Positions 59,692 to 64,000 of a DNA stretch of 64,000 bases are shown piece after piece. Numbering within the stretch: position 1 is the first letter of the stretch; each line of letters starts with the position of its first letter. A program made the translations under genes and the position numbers. Source of the stretch: Bdellovibrionaceae bacterium UBA1609 (GTDB lineage: Bacteria; Bdellovibrionota; Bdellovibrionia; Bdellovibrionales; UBA1609); the NCBI GenBank assembly GCA_002321895.1, contig DCMZ01000001.1, positions 104,519 to 168,518 of the forward strand. Direction: 5' to 3'. The notes beneath the pieces are model-generated. The model was given only the letters and a program-made list of their open reading frames with translations. It made no database searches and had not been told where the DNA came from.

Positions 59692-60080
59692 CCCTGACAT
59701 TCATTCTGTTCTCAATGCAGGCAAATGCGGAGTATTCACCTAAAAAGTTGAACACCTACATCAATACAATGAATCGGAACATTGGCAAAGCCAAAGACAA
59801 ATCTGCGAAACTTAAGCTGTTAGCCAGCCTTAAAAATAAAATCAATAACACCACCACCACCAGCAAAGGGAAGAAGTACAGCAACCTTTCCCTCCTCCAG
59901 CAGGCTTATGTGGCTTTAGATACTCAATTGATTTCACAAGGTAAATGCGAATTGATTCGAGCGGACCTTCAGTTCCGCTTTCACCCCAGTGGGTTCGAAA
60001 AAGGAAAGATCTATAGTCAGGTCATGAAAGCCCTACAAACACTCAAAGTGTTTTGCCCTAACCTTAAAATCTATCAGTAG
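59676..60080 (+). CDS. Small secreted partner of the transglycosylase-like protein
   Basis: The 134-residue protein has a signal peptide (LLTLTFILFSMQANA, cleavage before EYS) and a helical, Lys-rich mature part (KLNTYINTMNRNIGKAKDKS in part) with two Cys (KCELIR and VFCPNL). Its start lies 16 bases inside the end of the SLT-like gene, so translation is coupled. The tight coupling suggests that the two proteins act together. No family is recognised. Its stop overlaps the convergent dehydrogenase gene. Confidence 0.65.
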   Translation: MLRLLTLTFILFSMQANAEYSPKKLNTYINTMNRNIGKAKDKSAKLKLLASLKNKINNTTTTSKGKKYSNLSLLQQAYVALDTQLISQGKCELIRADLQFRFHPSGFEKGKIYSQVMKALQTLKVFCPNLKIYQ

Positions 60081-61060
60081 ACACTATTTTGAATTTCAGA
60101 TCCATGTGCAAGAGCAATTAGGTTAGCCGCTGTCACTTCGGCAATTTGCTGAAGAGCCTCTTTGGAAAGAAACGCCTGATGGCTTGTTACAATGACATTT
60201 GGAAAAGTAGTTAAACGCGCCAACAGATCGTCTTCAATTCCATAACTGGAATGGTCCTTAAAAAACACTCCTGTTTCTTGTTCGTACACATCCAATGCCG
60301 CTCCGGCCAGGTGTTTTGACTTTAATGCTTGAACGAGAGCTTCGGTATGAATCAACCCTCCCCGCCCAGTATTTACTAAAAATGAGCCCTTTGGCATCAG
60401 CTGGAGTGAGGCTTCATTAATGAGATGAAAGGTTTTGTCATTCAACGGAACATTCAAACTTACAATCTGAGACTTTCTGAGAAGTTCTTCTAATCCCACA
60501 TAGTTGACCTTATTTATTAAATCTCTATTTTTATTAATATCGAATGCGAGTATTTGACAATCAAATCCCGCCAACAGGTCTACGAGTCGAGTTCCAATCT
60601 TACCAGTACCAATGACTCCAACCGATTTTCCACTGAGACCTTCTCCCAGTAGTCCATCAAGACTAAAATTAAGATCCTTGGTTCTCCGATAGGCCTGAGG
60701 AATATTTCTTAACAGAGCAAGGATAAGCCCTAAGGTGAATTCCGCCACCGCCGTAGGTGAATAGGCCGGTACATGCACCACTGATAGGCCTAAAGTTTTT
60801 GCCGCGTCCACATCTACATTGTTGAAACCAGCACACCTTAAAGCCACCCATTCGATTCCCAATTCCTTTAATCGGGCTAAAACAGATGCGTCCAATTGAT
60901 CATTTACAAAAACAACCACACCAATTGAACCCTGTGCAGAGTCCACAGAAGTGCAGTCTAGTACGCCATCAATAAAATGAAGGTCAAAGGAGGTCTTACG
61001 GAAGGCTTCCTCAAAAAAAGGTATCTCAAAAGCCTGGGTACTAAACACAGAAATTTTCAA
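60074..61060 (-). CDS. ldhA: D-2-hydroxyacid dehydrogenase, LdhA-type
   Basis: The 328-residue protein has the NAD-binding GVIGTGKIGTRLVDLLAGFD motif in part (GTGKIG), catalytic Arg in VALRCAGFNNVD, Glu in ALDVYEQETG and His in VTSHQAFLS. The insertion GVFFKDHS...DDLLARLTTFPNVIVTSHQAF (in part) is that of fermentative D-lactate dehydrogenase LdhA. The start is TTG with GAGG 8 bases upstream. It reduces pyruvate to D-lactate, or a related 2-ketoacid. Confidence 0.9.
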   Translation of the reverse strand: MKISVFSTQAFEIPFFEEAFRKTSFDLHFIDGVLDCTSVDSAQGSIGVVVFVNDQLDASVLARLKELGIEWVALRCAGFNNVDVDAAKTLGLSVVHVPAYSPTAVAEFTLGLILALLRNIPQAYRRTKDLNFSLDGLLGEGLSGKSVGVIGTGKIGTRLVDLLAGFDCQILAFDINKNRDLINKVNYVGLEELLRKSQIVSLNVPLNDKTFHLINEASLQLMPKGSFLVNTGRGGLIHTEALVQALKSKHLAGAALDVYEQETGVFFKDHSSYGIEDDLLARLTTFPNVIVTSHQAFLSKEALQQIAEVTAANLIALAHGSEIQNSVY

Positions 61061-61191
61061 AATGGAAACCTCATCATCAGCAGACTAAAAAACTGATTCT
61101 AATAAAAATCAAACTCCAGAATGATCGTACTCCAATAATAACTGACTATTGTTGATTGTGTTAGGCATCGTTAAAAAAAAGGAACTCTCAC

Positions 61192-61299
61192 ATGAAGCAT
61201 CTGGAATTTGTTCAAAAAAGGACCCCCGGCTCTCATATAGCACTGCAAATCGCCTTGGTGGCGTTACAATGCTTTGTCGCTGTAAAATTAATTTTTTGA
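61192..61299 (+). CDS. Possible 35-residue single-helix membrane peptide
   Basis: ATG 61192 follows AAAAAGGAACTCTCAC with a good AAGGA ribosome site. The 35 codons encode a polar N-terminus (MKHLEFVQKRTPGS) and one hydrophobic helix (HIALQIALVALQCFVAVKLI) before TGA. It fills the otherwise empty 310-base gap between ldhA and the M23 gene. A longer reading frame over the same area, in another frame, is not supported. Evidence is limited to start signal and helix. Confidence 0.4.
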   Translation: MKHLEFVQKRTPGSHIALQIALVALQCFVAVKLIF

Positions 61300-61371
61300 T
61301 CTGTTTGTTTGAACGAAGCCAGATCCCTCTGACCGTAAAATTTTATCGAAACCGCTTTTTAAAAATAAGGC

Positions 61372-61956
61372 TCAGTACAATGGACCTAAAAAACAACGCG
61401 GGTCAGGGAATTTTTTTAAAGAATCCTTGAGCTGAGCCTCACTGACAACTCCAGGCATATTGGTTTCCGAAGGTTCTATGAGACTCACTTGAAAATGCAA
61501 ATGCGGTGGCCAACCACCATTTTCTTCTTGTGATCCTAAATGCGCAATCACCTGACCAGATTTAAACTGATCCCCAGGGCTCCATCGCTCTAAAACCTCG
61601 AGATTTAAGTGCCCCCACAAGACCCAATAAACCTTACTTTCAATATTATGCTCAGTGATCAATGTGGGCCCATAATCCAAGACCCCTTCATGATGAAATA
61701 CTCCCCAAACCTTACCTTCATAAAAAGCATAGACAGGAGTTCCCTCAGGAGCGCCAATATCCACACCCATGTGGATATCTCTCCCTTCTTCTTCATAATT
61801 TTCACCTAGATATAGATTAGGTCGCTTTTCGTTGTAGCGACCAATTCCATAGATGGAACCTACCGCTGACCTCTGCCCCTCCTCGCTGCTGAGATCAAAA
61901 ACAGGATAATCTTTAGGCAGCTCAATCACAGGGAAAAAGGAGGTTTTAAAGGTCAA
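61372..61956 (-). CDS. M23-type metallopeptidase-fold protein without signal peptide
   Basis: The 194-residue protein has the M23/LytM core: DIHMGVDIGAPEGTPVYAFYEG (first ligands HxxxD, in part), YGPTLITEH, GHLNLEVLERWSPGD and WPPHLHFQVSL (HxH). This variant, with ENGGWPPHLHFQ, is the type often found fused to class-III aminotransferases or kinases rather than in cell-wall enzymes. No signal peptide is present, so it is probably cytoplasmic. The start is TTG with AAGGA upstream, 13 bases after the tetR stop. Substrate unknown. Confidence 0.85.
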   Translation of the reverse strand: MTFKTSFFPVIELPKDYPVFDLSSEEGQRSAVGSIYGIGRYNEKRPNLYLGENYEEEGRDIHMGVDIGAPEGTPVYAFYEGKVWGVFHHEGVLDYGPTLITEHNIESKVYWVLWGHLNLEVLERWSPGDQFKSGQVIAHLGSQEENGGWPPHLHFQVSLIEPSETNMPGVVSEAQLKDSLKKFPDPRCFLGPLY

Positions 61957-61969
61957 AGATAAATCCTTC

Positions 61970-62641
61970 TCAGGAGGAATACTTGGTTCTTAACTCATTT
62001 ATCAATCGATCGGCTTGATCGTACAAGTAATTAATTCGAACTTGTTCAGGGCTTTCTCCAGGATAAAACTCCTTTAAAAAGCCAGACTCTTGCTCCATCA
62101 AACCAAATGAAGTTTGAGACATCCACATCACATTCCCATTAATCATAAAGGCCACACGGACCAACTCTTCTTCGGGGGTGTTTTCAGGCACTTCTCTTTT
62201 AACAGCCTGCACCATTGTATCCATCCACTCACTTTTATGATCTCTAATAATTGTATGGGCCAACTCTAAATTTAACTGCTGAGGACTCGTAAAAAGATTC
62301 ATGATTACGACGACATAATAGCCATCGCCATTTTCCATATCTATATTTTTAAGATAGGTCTTTTCAATGAGTTCTTTGAGCGGAAGACCTCTTAAATCGC
62401 TTTTAGATTTTTCTATCCGAGCGAAACCATAGAGAGCCACCTCATTAAAAAGATTCTGCTTGGTTTTAAAATGGTAATTAATAAGAGCTACATTCACTCC
62501 AGCTGCAGTAGAAATATCCCGCACTGAGGTGCCATGAAACCCCTTAACTGCAAATAGTCGAGCCGCTTGATTGAAAATAGCCTGCTTGGAATCGCAGTCT
62601 TTTACCTTATCTATTTCCTCTTTTTTTGTATCATCTAGCAT
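61970..62641 (-). CDS. TetR-family transcriptional regulator
   Basis: The 223-residue protein has an N-terminal TetR HTH, AARLFAVKGFHGTSVRDISTAAGVNVALINYHFKTKQNLF in part (KGFHGTSVRDIS, YHFKTK), and a ligand-binding C-terminal domain of CerR/DUF1956-like type. ATG 62641 is chosen because GAGGG lies just upstream. It is in one operon with the M23-like gene. The regulated target is unknown; the divergent gene at 62903 is a candidate. Confidence 0.9.
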   Translation of the reverse strand: MLDDTKKEEIDKVKDCDSKQAIFNQAARLFAVKGFHGTSVRDISTAAGVNVALINYHFKTKQNLFNEVALYGFARIEKSKSDLRGLPLKELIEKTYLKNIDMENGDGYYVVVIMNLFTSPQQLNLELAHTIIRDHKSEWMDTMVQAVKREVPENTPEEELVRVAFMINGNVMWMSQTSFGLMEQESGFLKEFYPGESPEQVRINYLYDQADRLINELRTKYSS

Positions 62642-62902
62642 GAAACCCTCTTTTTTTATGCAAATGTATCGAAGATTTAAACAAGTATTCTTTAACAATG
62701 CAATACAAGTCCTTACATAATCTTAACCTTTTCTTAACCTTTTCTAAACCTTTGCCAACCCCCGCCCCGACAATAGCCCTGCCTTTAAAGGCTATTATGT
62801 TACGCTCATCAAACTCCAAAAGTTTAATAATTGTTTTCTGATCATTCCCTCAAAGTATGCAAACGCTCGTTCCATACACTTTAGATATCAAGGAAGATAA
62901 AT

Positions 62903-63763
62903 ATGAAAAAAATAATTCTAATACTCATTATTGGTATGGTGGGACCGGCTACATTAGCGGACTACTCTGGCATTAACCCGTTTTGCAATTTCAAATGTGA
63001 AAGCATTCCTCCTCTGGAAGATTCTCATCAAGTGAATCATGAGGAAGGATCCCCGCTCATCACAGACATGTCCTACACCCTAGTGACATGGAACATTTAT
63101 AAGGGGCGTAAGGATAACTTTGAGGATAGTTTTTTTACCCTCATGGCGGATGTGGATATAGCCGCCATTCAAGAACATCTCGGCTCAACTAATATTGAGA
63201 AGCTTTATCATGACACTATATCCCCACTCCACTCTGCCCTTGGAATAAGTTTTATCTTTTCAGGAGATATGCCAACTGGTGTTATGAATTTAAGTCGCTG
63301 GCCCATCCAAAACAGTCAGTATTTCCGTACAGAAGACCTCGAGCCTTTTGTTAAAGCGCCTAAGGGCACCATCGCTACCGTTCATGACTTACCCGGCGTG
63401 GGCCAGTTACTGGTAGTGAACATTCACGGGATCAACTTCAGAAGAGCTGCTGGTTTAAGAAGACAACTTCGCCAGACGGAAGACCTTTTAACCCATCATG
63501 ACGGCCCCATCATTTACACAGGCGACTTTAATACAAAAAATGGAACGCGCTTAAAAGAAACAGACGAGTTTCTTGCAAAGTTCGGACTGCAACGCCTCGA
63601 ATACGAGAACGATCAAAGGCGACTGGTTTTGGACCATGTTTACGTCAGAGGTGTGCAAGTGACCAGCCAAAGATTACTCGATGGATACCCAGGCTCGGAC
63701 CATCCTCCAATAAAAATCACCTTTCAGGGTGGGGGCAAAAACATTTCAAACACCCAAAAATGA
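62903..63763 (+). CDS. Exported endonuclease/exonuclease/phosphatase-family protein
   Basis: The 286-residue protein has a signal peptide (KKIILILIIGMVGPATLA) and the EEP motifs TLVTWNIYKGRKDN, IAAIQEHLG (catalytic Glu), LVVNIHGINF, IIYTGDFNTKNG and SDHPPIKI (Asp-His). Secreted EEP proteins include DNases, sphingomyelinases and phosphatases. AAGGAAG lies 7 bases before the ATG. Secretion of a nuclease or lipase is consistent with a predatory or scavenging life, which is inference. Confidence 0.8.
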   Translation: MKKIILILIIGMVGPATLADYSGINPFCNFKCESIPPLEDSHQVNHEEGSPLITDMSYTLVTWNIYKGRKDNFEDSFFTLMADVDIAAIQEHLGSTNIEKLYHDTISPLHSALGISFIFSGDMPTGVMNLSRWPIQNSQYFRTEDLEPFVKAPKGTIATVHDLPGVGQLLVVNIHGINFRRAAGLRRQLRQTEDLLTHHDGPIIYTGDFNTKNGTRLKETDEFLAKFGLQRLEYENDQRRLVLDHVYVRGVQVTSQRLLDGYPGSDHPPIKITFQGGGKNISNTQK

Positions 63764-63898
63764 GGCGGACTTTAAACCAAGAGAAGATTGGAGTTCTTTT
63801 CTAGGGAGCGCGCCGCAGCAAAGACCTATCTGCTTGCTCCCTTTACCAAATTTTGAAAATATACCGCTCGCTGTAGCCGCAGCAAACTATCCGAAAAA

Positions 63899-63972
63899 GG
63901 TGGCGTGGTAGAGTGGCTATACAAAGGACTGCAAATCCTTGGACGTCGGTTCGATTCCGGCCGCCACCTCCA
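63899..63972 (+). tRNA. tRNA-Cys (anticodon GCA)
   Basis: The cloverleaf is visible: acceptor GGTGGCG (63899-63905) pairs with CGCCACC (63962-63968), followed by discriminator T and encoded CCA (63970-63972). The anticodon arm is AAGGA-CTGCAAA-TCCTT, giving GCA. The T-arm is GTCGG-TTCGATT-CCGGC. Length is 74 including CCA. A discriminator U and GCA anticodon identify tRNA-Cys. A hairpin, GTGCC-GAA-GGCAC, follows at 63982-63994, but the T-run stands before it rather than after. Confidence 0.95.
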
Positions 63973-64000
63973 TTTTTTTATGTGCCGAAGGCACCAAAAA

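Noticed and set aside
61149..61430. 93-codon reading frame in the ldhA-M23 gap
   Set aside because: It overlaps the end of the M23 gene, has no ribosome site and no protein-like composition; the shorter frame at 61192 has better signals.
63729..63911. 60-codon frame between the EEP gene and the tRNA
   Set aside because: It runs into the tRNA gene, overlaps the EEP stop in another frame and lacks start signals.
63973..64000. Terminator after tRNA-Cys
   Set aside because: The stem GTGCC/GGCAC has its T-run before it and an A-run after it on the plus strand; neither direction gives the stem-then-T order within the window.
1..64000. CRISPR arrays, rRNA genes, prophage structural genes, insertion-sequence transposases
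   Set aside because: None could be found; the only repeats are short palindromes, iterons and hexanucleotide runs described above.

Overview
The window reads as chromosomal DNA of a Gram-negative bacterium of the Bdellovibrionota (Bdellovibrio/Bacteriovorax relatives). This is an inference from several features together: a TIGR02147/DUF4423 HTH regulator next to a secreted protein with the GGDVVVC-type N-terminus typical of that phylum, many secreted or lipoprotein genes of unknown function, a free-standing FliG-C-like protein, and ordinary Gram-negative housekeeping genes (greA, mgtE, pdxJ, proBA, rpmG, phoBR-pst). No 16S rRNA gene is present, so the assignment stays provisional. Region 1 (1 to about 11.7 kb) is strikingly AT-rich and looks like an acquired metal-resistance island. 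It holds a CzcA pump (cut by the window start), a His-rich CDF exporter and an AraC regulator in one overlapping operon. These are followed by a transglutaminase-like protein, a DUF3703 protein and a second CDF exporter with an HMA-like N-terminus. Next come a HEPN-type DUF4209 protein on the minus strand, a 167-bp palindromic element, a zinc-ribbon protein, a reduced mer operon (merR, a thioredoxin/MerC-like membrane fusion, a small thioredoxin-like protein) behind a classical long-spacer MerR promoter, a HigB/HigA-type toxin-antitoxin pair and a small protein beside 9-bp iterons. Region 2 (about 11.9 to 25.3 kb) has higher GC and is an accessory chromosomal stretch: a DUF4423 regulator with a secreted partner, GrpB, two GNAT proteins, a VOC protein, a gluzincin-like protein and several large exported proteins (a 782-aa unknown, an 814-aa beta-helix protein, a propeller-like lipoprotein). 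Region 3 (25.3 to 38.7 kb) has an RND pump plus TolC-type gene without an adaptor gene, a degenerate-receiver/cNMP-binding protein, an ATL repair protein, an EEP-fold nuclease, a trypsin-like protease, SohB and an AsmA-like protein. Region 4 (38.7 to 49.6 kb) is mostly housekeeping: greA, mgtE, nrnA, two BFD-type Fe-S proteins facing each other across a 116-bp palindrome, pdxJ, gloB, a MazG-like enzyme, rpmG, two response regulators, proBA (proB apparently starting with AUU) and a FliG-C-like gene. Region 5 (49.7 to 56.4 kb) is a complete phosphate regulon, phoB-phoR-pstS-pstC-pstA-pstB-phoU, on the minus strand. Region 6 (56.4 to 64 kb) contains two lipoproteins (one Bor-like), a long Ser/Gly/Arg/Asp/Asn-rich lytic-transglycosylase-like protein and a small secreted partner. 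It continues with an LdhA-type dehydrogenase, a possible 35-aa membrane peptide, a TetR regulator with an M23 peptidase, a secreted EEP-fold protein and a tRNA-Cys at the right edge. The least conventional items are the HEPN/palindrome/zinc-ribbon locus, the reduced mer operon with an apparently leaderless merR, the DUF4423-plus-secreted-protein pair, the adaptor-less RND operon, the AUU start of proB and the repeat-rich transglycosylase. None can be proved new from sequence reading alone.
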